Assembly: GCA_030428385.1 (NCBI GenBank)
Contig: JAUIDY010000038.1
Coordinates: forward strand, 1-47,045
Origin: Rhodothermia bacterium
Lineage (GTDB): Bacteria > Bacteroidota > Rhodothermia > Rhodothermales > JAAAOL01
Length of the DNA stretch: 47,045 nt
Reading direction: 5' to 3'
Shown: positions 25,108 through 34,119 of the stretch, piece by piece
Position numbering within the stretch: position 1 is the first letter of the stretch
Layout: each line of letters starts with the position of its first letter
The notes under the pieces: generated by a model
The model's database searches: none
What the model was told of the DNA's origin: nothing
Seen by the model: only the letters and a program-made list of their open reading frames with translations
Translations under genes and position numbers: made by a program

Positions 25108-27462
25108 CTAACGCATGATGGTGAGGAGGTGGTGCGCTTGGTGCGTACCCTGTTGCAACCGGCAAAGGTACACCCCGCTGCTCAAACGATGGCCCTGCGA
25201 ATCGGTGCCATCCCACGTTAACTCATGGGTGCCTGCCGGAAGGAGGGCATCGAGGAGACGGGCGACGAGACGACCCTGTACGTCGTAAATAGTCAGCGAA
25301 ATCGGGTCTGAGGATGTGCGAGCGGATACAGACAACAAAAAGGTGGTGTGGCGCTGAAGAGGGTTCGGATAGTTGCCCTCCAAGGCAAGCATGGGTCCCG
25401 GCGGCGGAAGCTCTGAGGAGGTGACTGCCACTTCGAGGGGAAACGACTCTACGGTTTCAAGGGCTCGCCCCCGACTGCTTCTACCTCCGACCACGTAGAG
25501 GATTCCGCCCACCGCAATGGCTGCACTTCCCTGGCGGGCTTCATTGAGCCGAGGTAGGGAACGCCATGTTTCGGTATCGAGGTTAAAGACATCCACATCG
25601 GCGAGGGTTTGGTCTTCCACATCACGCCCTCCAATGGCATAGACTTCTCGTTTCCATGAGGCTGCAGCCAAACCGCCCCGCGCAGTTGGGAGCGGGGGCA
25701 ACTCGGCAATGGTGCCGCCGGGTTCCACTTTTTGAACAAGGCTCAAGGGACCGAGACGGCCAAAACCACCCACATACACCATCACTTCGTTATCGACCAC
25801 CACGCCGCCGAACGAAGCACGGGGCGTGCCTAACTGGGAGAAATCAGCGACCTTGTCACTCTGTTCCTGGTTATCGCAACGGGCCTCTTCCACTTCACTT
25901 TCGTCTTCATCAGGGTCGATGCGGAATGTCATATGATCATCGAATGACGATTGGCCTGTACGGGCCATGTAGATCCGGTATTCTCCATCGCCCCGGTTGC
26001 CTGTTCCTTCGGCGGCATCGGCTGCGGTAATGGTCACCGGTTGGCCAGCGTTAAAGGCAGCCAGGTTCCAGTCGGGCGGATTCGTGGGGTCATTGGCCCC
26101 GGCCTCGGTGTACGTAAACAGGACCGTGCTCCAATCCTGGACCGGCGTGTCGTCCTCAAACTGCACGTAGTCGCGGATGTTAAACGTATCTCCCGGAATC
26201 AAATCGACGGTGGATTCGCAGGCTTGCAAGACACGGTTATTCTCTTCTTCCTGTACGCGAATCCGGGTTGCGATGTGCGTATTGTCGGCATACCGGTCGG
26301 CGCGGATATCGACCAGCTGATCGAGTATCAGCGCATCGAACGCGAGGGGATTGTTGTCGGGATCGAGGATTTCGGTGGCATCGTTGACCACGAAGACAAT
26401 AGCATTTACCGTTAGGGTGTTGGCAGTAAGTGCCTGAATCTGGCCTTCAACCTCGACTTCAATGGGGCCATCGAGTCCATCATCTTCCACTTTAATCTCG
26501 CTGGCATACCACAAATTGTCATCCCCTCGAACGGCCTGAACCCTTACAATGAAACCGACTTCCAATACAGAAAACGTGGTGGGGTTGTCGTTTTCATCGA
26601 GAAAAATGGTATTGACAGTTGTTAAGATGGAGGTGTCATTGACCACGAGCGCATCGGCGGACAGCGACTGAATGGCCCCGGTAAGGTCAAGCTGGTCGGG
26701 AAGGATATCGTCTTCGATCTTGATGCGCGTGGCGAGGAAACTGCCGTCTTCCAGGACATCGGCGTTGATGCGTACCTGTTGGCCAACCGCGAGGGCGCTG
26801 AACGAGACGGCCATGTTGGTCTCGGACAGGATTTCGGTTTCACCCGTGACGGTGAACGTGGTATCATTCACCATTAGGCTCGTGGGGCCCAGCGTTTGGA
26901 TCTGCCCTTGAAGCTCAATCTCGCCGATGCGGCCATCGTCATCATCAAGATCGACCCAATGCTGCTGGGCATCGTCGAAAAAGGTGATGGAGTCGAGGAG
27001 TTCATCGTCTTCATCGGAGCCGCCTGCCACAAAAAGAACGTCATTCCATACCGCTGCCACCAGACCTTGTCGGCGCTTGTCCATTTGTTGGAAGGGCTGC
27101 CAGGTCTGAAGTGCCGGGTTGAAAAATTCCACCTCGTTTAGCACCTCTCCGAGGGCATTTCGTCCGCCGATGACAAAGATCATGTCTTGATAGGTGACCG
27201 CAGCTCCGTATGCACGGGGATGGGTCATGGAAGGGGCGCGTTCCCAGAGGCCCACTTTGGGATCGTACCGAACAACCGAATCGAGGATCTGCCCCTGGCC
27301 ATCCTCACCCCCCATCACATAAATCACTTCATCCAATACGGCCACCGCTGCCCCCACACGGGGCGCATCAAGTGGGGTGGTATACGACCAGTTTTGAGCG
27401 TTCGTAGGGGACGCGAACGAACCAAAGATTCCTAGTATGAATAACAGCGAATAGAATCGCAT
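25108..27462 (-). CDS. Secreted kelch protein interrupted by three DUF5666-like domains, with T9SS sorting signal
   Basis: A 784-aa protein. A signal peptide (1-23, ends TNAQ) is followed by about three kelch blades at 30-170 (IYVMGGEDGQGQILDSVVRYDP, IFVIGGRNALGEVLNEVEFFNP, LFVAGGSDEDDELLDSITFFDD). Next come three repeated domains at about 183-252, 258-328 and 337-405, each with a G-x-I-Q start, a VND/VNA core, a T-E/N-I step and an end like ATRIKIEDD, as in DUF5666. After a linker the kelch blades resume (about 550-690: YVGGFGRLGP, YAIGGRDVEDQTLADVDVFNL, YVVGGRSSRGRALETVESF). A T9SS C-terminal domain (GNYPNPLQRH...SSGVYLCRL) closes it. The start is set by AAGGAG six bases before the ATG. A frame from GTG at 27555 overlaps the kinase stop. 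Confidence 0.82.
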   Translation of the reverse strand: MRFYSLLFILGIFGSFASPTNAQNWSYTTPLDAPRVGAAVAVLDEVIYVMGGEDGQGQILDSVVRYDPKVGLWERAPSMTHPRAYGAAVTYQDMIFVIGGRNALGEVLNEVEFFNPALQTWQPFQQMDKRRQGLVAAVWNDVLFVAGGSDEDDELLDSITFFDDAQQHWVDLDDDDGRIGEIELQGQIQTLGPTSLMVNDTTFTVTGETEILSETNMAVSFSALAVGQQVRINADVLEDGSFLATRIKIEDDILPDQLDLTGAIQSLSADALVVNDTSILTTVNTIFLDENDNPTTFSVLEVGFIVRVQAVRGDDNLWYASEIKVEDDGLDGPIEVEVEGQIQALTANTLTVNAIVFVVNDATEILDPDNNPLAFDALILDQLVDIRADRYADNTHIATRIRVQEEENNRVLQACESTVDLIPGDTFNIRDYVQFEDDTPVQDWSTVLFTYTEAGANDPTNPPDWNLAAFNAGQPVTITAADAAEGTGNRGDGEYRIYMARTGQSSFDDHMTFRIDPDEDESEVEEARCDNQEQSDKVADFSQLGTPRASFGGVVVDNEVMVYVGGFGRLGPLSLVQKVEPGGTIAELPPLPTARGGLAAASWKREVYAIGGRDVEDQTLADVDVFNLDTETWRSLPRLNEARQGSAAIAVGGILYVVGGRSSRGRALETVESFPLEVAVTSSELPPPGPMLALEGNYPNPLQRHTTFLLSVSARTSSDPISLTIYDVQGRLVARLLDALLPAGTHELTWDGTDSQGHRLSSGVYLCRLQQGTHQAHHLLTIMR

Positions 27463-27473
27463 CGAGCACTCCT

Positions 27474-27488
27474 TGCACAGCCTGTGCA
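27474..27488 (-). promoter_or_regulatory. TGCACAGCCTGTGCA palindrome at the kelch gene start
   Basis: A perfect 15-bp palindrome 12-26 bases before the ATG, ending just before AAGGAG. A further half-site (TTTGCACAT) lies about 5-13 bases beyond it. A protein bound here, or an RNA hairpin, could control translation or transcription of the kelch and DUF5683-like genes separately from the kinase upstream. Confidence 0.35.
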
Positions 27489-27551
27489 TGATTTGCACAT
27501 CGAAAAGCATACGTATCGGCTTTCGATTTATAGCAGAGAGAAGAGATTCAA

Positions 27552-29291
27552 TCACTGTGCCAGCCGTCGGTGCAGGTTAAGGCGGAGCGTACTTTTTTCA
27601 CCGCGCACAACAGCAAAGGTGGTATCCCACTGACCCAGCGCGGGGTTCTCTAGTCGAAGGTGGTGGGTGCCAGGGGGAATCAGGAGGGGGTGCGTCAAGG
27701 GGGTTGTATCGTGCAGGGTGCCATCCAGATAAACATGTGCCCAGGGGCTCACCACCAGCGTAATTTGAGCTACCTCATCCCACAGTGAAATCATTCGGCT
27801 GAGCGTCTCACCCGCTTCCACGTTAATGGTAGTGGTGAAGGGAGGAAACTGTGGGTGCTGTAGGGTGAGGGTATGGGACCCCGGAGCAAGATCAGACAGG
27901 GTGTCTAACGGGGTTCTTCCTTGTGGTACCTGGTCGAGTAGTACATCGGCCCAGGGACTGACTTCCAGCGCCAGTTGTCCTGTTGACGGAGGGGGCGTGC
28001 TGGTTGGTTCTGCCACGGGTTGGATCACCAGAGCCGAGTCGGGTGCGGGGAGGTCAGACCCTACGTCTTCTACGGTCGTGTCCCTCACCGTCGTTTCGGA
28101 TGAAGTGAAGAGGGACGCATCGGGAGGAACGGCTTCGGCGGATGCGGCAACGGTTGTGTCAGAGGCAAGGTCTGTTGGTTGGATTTCGTTGGGGGTACCA
28201 ACAGGAACTGGGGTTTCGGAGAATGCCGGGGCAGTAGTTTCAGAAGGAGGACGGCTGGCATTACCGTTCCAAAGCATAAATCCCGTCCCGACAGCCAGGA
28301 TTGCCAAAAAAGCTGCGGCTACATAATAAATGGCGGGGCGGCCAGCGGAACGAGGTAGCGGGCGACGAAGGGGGGGCTCGTTTTGGGTTGATGCATCATG
28401 CAGACGAGTGTCTAGAGGAGCGGCGCGGTATTCATCGGGGGCGCTGAGATACGTTTCGAGGGTTGCTGCGTTAGTGGTGAGGCCGAAGGTGTATTGTAGC
28501 GTGGCAATGGCTTCGATCAGCGCCTGGGTGTGGGGAAAACGCGCCGCTGGATCTTTGGCAAGAAGCCGCCCCAGCAGGTCTTTGAGGGCTGGCGGAACGT
28601 GTACCCAGCGCTCCATCATTTCCAGCGGATCATGATGAAGCAGAGCGTCGAGGACGGCGCTGGTGGAATCGCCCGAAAAAGCAGGGCGGGCCGTGAGTAT
28701 CTCAAAGAAGGTGGCACCTAGCGCAAACAAATCGGCGGCTTCTGTCGGTGCTTCGCCGCGTACCGTTTCGGGTGCAAGGTAGCCCCACGTTCCACGAACT
28801 TCTTCGTCGAGGTCGTCCCGCAAAGAGGCCAGTCCGAAGTCGGTGAGCTTTACCTGGCCATCCTGTGCGACAAGCATGTTGGCCGGTTTGAGGTCGCGGT
28901 GGAGCACGCCCTTCTGGTGGGCAGCCCGTAAGCCTTTGGCAGCTTCGCTCACTACAAAAAGGGCAAGGTCTGCCGGCAAGGGGCCGTGTTCGGTGAGCAG
29001 CGCGCGCATGTCGGTGCCTTCGATGAACTCGGCGGCGAGGTAGGGGAGGTCGCCATCTGTGCCGTGGGTGTATATGGCGACGACATTGGGATGCTGTATT
29101 TGGGCTGCCAAACGGGCCTCTCGTTCAAAGCGGTCCACAAGCGCCTCGTCGTAGGCCAACTGCGGGCGCAGCACCTTAAGCAACACAAATCGGCTGAGCG
29201 ACGCCTGATAGCCTTTGTACACGACCGTGGCCGAACCCTGAGCGAGTTCAGCGAACGGCTGGATGTCGGCTATGCGTCGGAGGTGTCCCAT
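27552..29291 (-). CDS. Transmembrane Ser/Thr protein kinase with two PEGA domains
   Basis: A 579-aa Hanks-type kinase. The kinase domain covers about residues 10-270: a modified glycine loop (LAQGSATVVYKG), Lys39 (VLLKVL), HRDLKPAN at 131-138, DFG at 151-153 and APE at 173-175, so it should be active. A Ser/Thr/Pro-rich linker follows, with one membrane helix at about 320-341 (IYYVAAAFLAILAVGTGFML). Two PEGA domains near 440-510 and 511-579 (VSPWADVLLDQVPQGRTPL; VSPWAHVYLDGTLHDTTPL) then lie outside the cytoplasmic membrane. PEGA domains are thought to bind the cell wall or surface proteins. The start lies inside the end of the sigma-54 activator gene (22-bp overlap), implying joint translation and a regulatory link. 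Confidence 0.92.
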   Translation of the reverse strand: MGHLRRIADIQPFAELAQGSATVVYKGYQASLSRFVLLKVLRPQLAYDEALVDRFEREARLAAQIQHPNVVAIYTHGTDGDLPYLAAEFIEGTDMRALLTEHGPLPADLALFVVSEAAKGLRAAHQKGVLHRDLKPANMLVAQDGQVKLTDFGLASLRDDLDEEVRGTWGYLAPETVRGEAPTEAADLFALGATFFEILTARPAFSGDSTSAVLDALLHHDPLEMMERWVHVPPALKDLLGRLLAKDPAARFPHTQALIEAIATLQYTFGLTTNAATLETYLSAPDEYRAAPLDTRLHDASTQNEPPLRRPLPRSAGRPAIYYVAAAFLAILAVGTGFMLWNGNASRPPSETTAPAFSETPVPVGTPNEIQPTDLASDTTVAASAEAVPPDASLFTSSETTVRDTTVEDVGSDLPAPDSALVIQPVAEPTSTPPPSTGQLALEVSPWADVLLDQVPQGRTPLDTLSDLAPGSHTLTLQHPQFPPFTTTINVEAGETLSRMISLWDEVAQITLVVSPWAHVYLDGTLHDTTPLTHPLLIPPGTHHLRLENPALGQWDTTFAVVRGEKSTLRLNLHRRLAQ

Positions 29292-30763
29292 TCTTTCAAG
29301 CGATAATGCAGCCAGCGGCGAGAGACATCGAGCACCCGCGCCGTCTCAGAAATATTGCCATCGCAGTCGTTTAAGGTGCGCAAAACGATGCGCCGCTCGG
29401 CTTCTTTGAGCGCAATACCAGGTTCAAACGGGTCGATGGTCTGCTGGTCAGGCAGGCGCAGGTCGGGCCTCTCGATGAGGTCGCCCCGCGCCATCACCAC
29501 AGCGCGTTCGACGGTATTTTGCAACTCACGTACGTTGCCGGGCCACGGGTAGTTCTGCAAGGTTTTGAGGGCCTCGGGGGTAAACCCACGGATGTGAGCC
29601 CGGCTCCGCACGGCGTACACGTCGAGGAAATGATGGGCCAGCATTGGAATGTCGGTGCGGCGGAAGCGAAGCGGAGGCATCGTGACGGGGATCGTGTTCA
29701 GGCGATACAGCAGGTCTTCTCGGAAGTCGCCCGCTTTCACCAGTTCACCCAGCGCCTTGTTGGTCGCCGACAGGATGCGTACATCCACCCGGCGCACAGC
29801 GGTTTCGCCCACCCGTTTGATTTCACCACTTTGCAACACCCGCAGCAGGGCCGTCTGAAGGCGAGGACTTAAGTCGCCCACCTCGTCGAGGAAGACAGTG
29901 CCTCCATCGGCGGCTTCAAAAAGGCCTTTTTTGTCGGAAGCAGCGCCTGTAAACGCCCCTTTCTTATGTCCGAATAACTCGCTTTCGAGTAGTTCATCGG
30001 AAAGTGCGCCGCAGAAAATCGCGACGAACGGTTTGTCCTTGCGGTGGCCGTTGTAGTGAATAGCCCGCGCGACGAGTTCTTTGCCGGTGCCACTTTCGCC
30101 TTCGATCAAAACGGTTGTGTCGCTGTCGAGAACACGCGACATCACATCGAAGATCTCCCGCATCCGGGGGCTGTCGCCAATGATTTCATCGAAGCCGTGC
30201 AGACGTTGCATTTCGGTCCGTAGCTGCCGGTTTTCTTCGCGCAGCGACTGGTACAACTGCGCATTTTCGAGGGCAATGGCAGCCTGGTTGGCGACGGCTT
30301 CGAGGAAGGGCAGGTGGTCGCGGGTGAAACGCCCACGCTGGGTCACGCTGTCGAGATAGATGGCACCGATCTGGCGTTCTTTAAGCCGCAACGGCACGCA
30401 GGCGATCGATTGAATCTGTTGCAGAACAATGCTTTCTGAGCCACCGAACCGGTCGTCCTCCAGCGCTTCGTAGATGAGTACAGGGGCGCCTTCGCGGAGC
30501 ACCTCATACACCACGCTGGTGGAAGGTTGGACGAGGGTGTCCAATTGGGCATCGGTGAAGTTGTGACGGGCCTTTACGGTAAATCCCTCGTCGTGCTCGT
30601 CATCGGTGAGCAGGATAAAGCCGCGCTCGGCCTCCAGGGTCGCCATCGCAATCTCCAGGACATGCCTGAGGAGGGCACGCTGCTCCTGAATCGAGTTGAT
30701 GGTGAGCGCGATGTCAGAAAGGGCACGGAGAGAATTTTGCGAAACGTCGGTAGCCGGATGCAT
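29270..30763 (-). CDS. Sigma-54-dependent transcriptional activator with GAF sensor domain
   Basis: A 497-aa bacterial enhancer-binding protein. An N-terminal GAF domain (about 25-170, with [16 protein letters not shown] and [16 protein letters not shown]) and a coiled linker precede the AAA+ domain at about 193-420: Walker [10 protein letters not shown] (221-229), GAFTGA loop at 269-274 for sigma-54 contact and Walker [15 protein letters not shown] Fis-type helix-turn-helix ends it ([28 protein letters not shown]). It starts 7 bp after the lipoprotein gene and overlaps the kinase gene by 22 bp. A GAF input next to a kinase suggests that phosphorylation or a small ligand controls it. I found no clear GG-N10-GC sigma-54 promoter in this window. 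Confidence 0.94.
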   Translation of the reverse strand: MHPATDVSQNSLRALSDIALTINSIQEQRALLRHVLEIAMATLEAERGFILLTDDEHDEGFTVKARHNFTDAQLDTLVQPSTSVVYEVLREGAPVLIYEALEDDRFGGSESIVLQQIQSIACVPLRLKERQIGAIYLDSVTQRGRFTRDHLPFLEAVANQAAIALENAQLYQSLREENRQLRTEMQRLHGFDEIIGDSPRMREIFDVMSRVLDSDTTVLIEGESGTGKELVARAIHYNGHRKDKPFVAIFCGALSDELLESELFGHKKGAFTGAASDKKGLFEAADGGTVFLDEVGDLSPRLQTALLRVLQSGEIKRVGETAVRRVDVRILSATNKALGELVKAGDFREDLLYRLNTIPVTMPPLRFRRTDIPMLAHHFLDVYAVRSRAHIRGFTPEALKTLQNYPWPGNVRELQNTVERAVVMARGDLIERPDLRLPDQQTIDPFEPGIALKEAERRIVLRTLNDCDGNISETARVLDVSRRWLHYRLKEWDTSDA

Positions 30764-30769
30764 AAAAGG

Positions 30770-31768
30770 TCAGGGGATGCGAAAGGCCGCTTCTTTCGAC
30801 CGGCTGCGGTTGCCATAGGTGTCGATGACGGCAACGGTCCAGAAGTATTGACCCGTTGGAAGCGGACTTGACAGCGGGATGGAAGTTTGAGAGGGGGGAA
30901 TCTCAGGCAACGTTTGTACCAAAACGTTCTGGTTCACCTCATCCCGAAAAACTTGAACCTCATACGAAAACGAAAAGGAGAGGGCGAGCGGATCCCATAT
31001 CAGCACGGGCTCGTCGGTGTCAAGCAGCACATCACCGCTCGGAGAGGTGGCGACCGGGATGGCTTCGATGACACGGGCCAATTGGCGAGGGGCTGCGGCG
31101 GCCGTGTCGTTCTGCTGGTCTTCCACAAAAAGGGAAAAGGATCGGCCAAGCAGGGCAGAGAGGCTGGACGTCGGCAAGGCGTCTTCATCGAGCCGCAGTT
31201 CAAACTGACCGCCACTGGTGGGTGTCAGCGGGGCGGCGAACTCGAGTTCAGGTATCTCCACCCACACGTTCTCGACATCAACCAGTCCGTCGGGGTCGTT
31301 GGTGCGGGCGTTGATTTCGAGGAAGTAGAGGTCGCTGGGCCACCAGCGGCTCAGGTGCACGGAGCGCAGCGAAATATCCTCGAAGAGGGGCAGGGCGTTG
31401 AGGCGCACCTCGGGGACAGGGAGGGATTGGCCTGCTTCGACCGTGACCAAGGAGGTGAGAAGGGTGGAATACCCTGTTTTTTTCACCTGGAGGCGGTAAG
31501 ACTCTTCTGCTGGAAGGTCGCGAAGGAGAAACTGACCCTGTCCGTTGGTTTGTGTGGAAATGGAAGGAAACGCTGGGTCCGACACCGGAAGAAGATGCAC
31601 CTCTGCGTTGGCAAGAGACTGTCCGTTGCGGTTGGCGATGTGGCCTGTCAGGCCGCCCTCATTTACAAAGCGGTCAGACGCGGGATCGAGCGGGTTGTCA
31701 TGCGGGGCTTCGCCAAGGCACCCGGCCGCAAGCATGGACAAGCACGTCAGAAGAGCCGCGAGATGCAT
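30770..31768 (-). CDS. Lipoprotein with carboxypeptidase-regulatory-like and FN3-like domains
   Basis: A 332-aa protein, the first gene of the five-gene cluster. The lipoprotein signal is MHLAALLTCLSMLAAGC (Cys17); earlier in-frame starts (to 31822) weaken it. Residues about 40-120 form a carboxypeptidase-regulatory-like beta-sandwich (GLTGHIANRNGQSLANAEVHLLPV...TNGQGQFLLRDLPAEESYRLQVKKTGY). The C-terminal 100 residues look like a fibronectin-III-type domain (PVLIWDPLALSFSFSYEVQVFR...GQYFWTVAVIDTYGNRSRSKEAAFRIP). It would sit on the periplasmic or outer face and may be a sensor or scaffold for the kinase encoded two genes downstream; this is inference. Confidence 0.75.
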   Translation of the reverse strand: MHLAALLTCLSMLAAGCLGEAPHDNPLDPASDRFVNEGGLTGHIANRNGQSLANAEVHLLPVSDPAFPSISTQTNGQGQFLLRDLPAEESYRLQVKKTGYSTLLTSLVTVEAGQSLPVPEVRLNALPLFEDISLRSVHLSRWWPSDLYFLEINARTNDPDGLVDVENVWVEIPELEFAAPLTPTSGGQFELRLDEDALPTSSLSALLGRSFSLFVEDQQNDTAAAAPRQLARVIEAIPVATSPSGDVLLDTDEPVLIWDPLALSFSFSYEVQVFRDEVNQNVLVQTLPEIPPSQTSIPLSSPLPTGQYFWTVAVIDTYGNRSRSKEAAFRIP

Positions 31769-31855
31769 AAACACAGCCGCAAAAAGGGGGGCGAGGTCGA
31801 ACGCTAAGAATAGGGGGCGCAACGGCGTCCCGCAAGCCCATTTCTAATCCGAAAA

Positions 31856-32383
31856 TCAGGCTTCCTGTGGCTCTGCCTGACGCAAAATCTCCCAGACCAG
31901 GTGTTTTAACTCAGGGAGAATCAGTTTATCGAGGGCGAGTTTAACAGCCCCCAGGGATCCTGGTGTCGAGAAAAAGAGCGTGTTTTTATAAATCCCCGCC
32001 GTGGCGCGGGAAAGCATAGCGCTGGGGCCAATCTCTTGATACGACAGCATCCGAAACAGTTCGCCGAAGCCCGGCAGCGTTTTTTCCAGCATGCCCGAAA
32101 GGGTCTCGAAGGTCTGGTCGCGGTTGCTGATGCCGGTACCGCCATTAAAAAGTACCACATCGACCTTGCCCGCGAGGCCCTTCATGAGGTGTTTGATCTT
32201 GGCGGGTTCATCGGGGATGATGCGGTAAAAGACGGTCTTGTGTCCAGACTGCTGGAGTTTTACCTGCATCAGGCTGCCGCTGCGGTCGGATTCCTCCGTA
32301 CGGGTGTCGCTAATGGTAACTACGGCACATCGGATGGCAGCGATGCGTTCGGACGAAGCCGTTTTATGTTCAAGATGGCTCAT
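31856..32383 (-). CDS. moaB: MoaB/MogA-family molybdenum cofactor protein
   Basis: A 175-aa protein. [20 protein letters not shown] opens the fold, [18 protein letters not shown] is the conserved nucleotide/molybdopterin motif, and [34 protein letters not shown] is the second active-site block. Family role: adenylation of molybdopterin before metal insertion (or, in MoaB of E. coli, an unclear role). No other moa or moe genes are nearby. ATG at 32383 lies inside the end of yidD (14-bp overlap), so the two are co-translated. The frame runs on to 32446, but those residues are not conserved. Confidence 0.88.
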   Translation of the reverse strand: MSHLEHKTASSERIAAIRCAVVTISDTRTEESDRSGSLMQVKLQQSGHKTVFYRIIPDEPAKIKHLMKGLAGKVDVVLFNGGTGISNRDQTFETLSGMLEKTLPGFGELFRMLSYQEIGPSAMLSRATAGIYKNTLFFSTPGSLGAVKLALDKLILPELKHLVWEILRQAEPQEA

Positions 32384-32681
32384 GATGCGGAACGGGGTGG
32401 GTGGAGGAGGGCGTTTCCGACGGAGGGGTAGGCATAGGCTCACCAAACCAACGGGGAGGATCGTAGCCGTGCGTACCCCACGGATTACAACGCAGGATGC
32501 GCCAAACGCTAAGGATGCTTCCTTTTATGGCACCATATCGTTGCAACGCTTCCACCGCGTAATGAGAGCACGTAGGCGTGTGTCGGCAACTCGAGGGGAA
32601 ATGAGGTGAAATTACCAACTGGTACACACGCACGAGACCCATCAACAGATACCGGGGAAGATGGAGGAACCAGCGGAGCAT
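32370..32681 (-). CDS. yidD: Membrane protein insertion efficiency factor YidD
   Basis: A 103-aa protein with the full YidD signature: amphipathic [57 protein letters not shown]. It contains the conserved Cys residues and ends with a hydrophilic Pro-rich tail. It helps YidC/Sec insert inner-membrane proteins and is peripheral to the membrane. It is usually found between rnpA and yidC; here it is apart from them and coupled to moaB. ATG at 32681 is preferred over 32714; an inner ATG (the MGLVRV one) is possible. Confidence 0.9.
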   Translation of the reverse strand: MLRWFLHLPRYLLMGLVRVYQLVISPHFPSSCRHTPTCSHYAVEALQRYGAIKGSILSVWRILRCNPWGTHGYDPPRWFGEPMPTPPSETPSSTHPVPHHEPS

Positions 32682-32752
32682 TACCCAAGGCACGGCGTTT
32701 GGTGAACACCTCATTTTTAAGCATGACCCTACCCATTCAGTTCCTTCTTCCT

Positions 32753-33154
32753 ATGGATTGGCAGCCATTTATTGATGCGGTCGTGTTCGATGACCACGGC
32801 CTTGTCCCAGTCATTGCACAGGAGGTAGATTCCCATAAGGTGCTGATGCTGGCCTATATGAACGCCGAGACGCTCCGGCTTACGCTTGAAACGGGACAAA
32901 TGACTTATTGGAGCCGCTCGCGGAAGGCGGTGTGGGTGAAGGGAGGTACCAGTGGAAACACGCAGGACGTAGTTGAGGCGCGCCTGGATTGCGACGGTGA
33001 TGCTTTGTTGTTCGTGGTGCAGCAACACGGCGGGGCGGCGTGTCACACGGGGCGTCGATCCTGTTTTTTTAGGAAAGGAATGGAGGGGAAACCCGTTGTT
33101 GAAGGGGAACAGGTCTTCGATCCCGCGTCTGTATATGGGCCTGCTTCGGATTAG
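32753..33154 (+). CDS. hisI: Phosphoribosyl-AMP cyclohydrolase
   Basis: A 133-aa stand-alone HisI without the HisE part. FDDHGLVPVIAQE starts the domain, MLAYMNAETLRLTLETGQMTYWSRSR is the conserved core and RLDCDGDALL gives the magnesium aspartates. QQHGGAACHTGRRSCFF carries the zinc cysteines. It opens the purine ring of phosphoribosyl-AMP, step three of histidine synthesis. No other his genes are near. ATG at 32753 places the domain ten residues from the start, as usual; ATG at 32723 (ten extra residues) is an alternative. It is divergent from yidD across only 38-71 bp. Confidence 0.9.
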   Translation: MDWQPFIDAVVFDDHGLVPVIAQEVDSHKVLMLAYMNAETLRLTLETGQMTYWSRSRKAVWVKGGTSGNTQDVVEARLDCDGDALLFVVQQHGGAACHTGRRSCFFRKGMEGKPVVEGEQVFDPASVYGPASD

Positions 33155-33225
33155 ATTGTGGCTTGCACCCGCTTGCAAACGGGAGGTATCTTGTCGTCCT
33201 CCTCCTTTTGCAAGCCGTGCTGAAG

Positions 33226-34119
33226 ATGCAAACCCTCACCGACGCGTCGGACCTGCTCCCTGTCGATGCCCCTAAACCTGTTGAAGGCCCTCAAGCCTGC
33301 CGGAACTGCGCGGCGGCGCTGGTGGGGCCTTACTGCCATGACTGTGGGGAAGACGCGGCCCAAAACCAACTCCTGCCGCTGCGCGGCTTCCTCGCGCAAA
33401 CCTGGGACGAATTTGTGGGGGTGGATTCCCGACTGTTTCGCACCCTGCGTCTGCTGATCACGAAGCCGGGTGCACTCACGGTGGCCTATCTCGATGGGCA
33501 CCGTCAGCGGTATGTGCGCCCATTGCGGTTATATCTGGTGACGAGCGCGCTCTTTTTTATCGTCATCGCGTGGGTGCAGCCCTACGGGTTTGACGCAGTC
33601 AACATCTTTGACCAACTGGAAACGCAGGGGAAGCTAGCCGATTTTGAGAAGGTTGTGGCTCAGCAAAACCTGACGTTGGAGCAATACGGTGAGCGCTTTT
33701 CGCGGCTCTTCAACAATGCGTTCTCCATCGCCATGTTTTTTGCCTTGCCCGGGGTGGCGGTGTTGCTGACGCTGTTGTATCTCAGCCAGGGCCGCCTTTT
33801 TCATGGGCACGTAGTGTTTGTGCTGAACTACGTCACCTTTTCCTTCCTGGCCAATTTGGTTGCCCTCCCTTTCGAGTCACTCCACCAGTGGCTGTATGTC
33901 GCCATCGCGATGGCGATTTCGTATCCCTACCTGTTGCTGGCCATGAAGCGCGTCTACAAGGAACGCTGGGAACAGACCCTTTGGAAATTTGGGATGTTTG
34001 TGGTGGGCTACTTTATCGTCAACTTCATCTGTATCTTCGTTGCGATGTTCTACGCCTTGCTCGCCGCGATGGGCATCACCCTCTCCGGGTTGGTGATGAA
34101 GTTGCTAGGCGCTGCGTAG
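33226..34119 (+). CDS. DUF3667-family integral membrane protein
   Basis: A 297-aa protein. A Cys4 zinc-ribbon-like start (CRNCAAALVGPYCHDCGED at about 26-44) is followed by VDSRLFRTLRLLITKPGALTVAYLDGHRQRYVRPLRLYLVTSALFF, the hallmark of DUF3667. Four or five membrane helices fill the rest (e.g. FSIAMFFALPGVAVLLTLLYLS and FGMFVVGYFIVNFICIFVAMFYALLAAMG). The family is common in Bacteroidota and Proteobacteria and has no established function. ATG at 33226 is chosen over 33163, whose extra residues precede the conserved part. The 3' end overlaps the end of the convergent ABC permease gene by 15 bp. Confidence 0.82.
   Translation: MQTLTDASDLLPVDAPKPVEGPQACRNCAAALVGPYCHDCGEDAAQNQLLPLRGFLAQTWDEFVGVDSRLFRTLRLLITKPGALTVAYLDGHRQRYVRPLRLYLVTSALFFIVIAWVQPYGFDAVNIFDQLETQGKLADFEKVVAQQNLTLEQYGERFSRLFNNAFSIAMFFALPGVAVLLTLLYLSQGRLFHGHVVFVLNYVTFSFLANLVALPFESLHQWLYVAIAMAISYPYLLLAMKRVYKERWEQTLWKFGMFVVGYFIVNFICIFVAMFYALLAAMGITLSGLVMKLLGAA

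Noticed and set aside
25106-25216. N-terminal extension of the DUF5683-like protein
   Set aside because: It overlaps the end of the kelch gene in another frame, and only ATG at 25105 gives a signal peptide.
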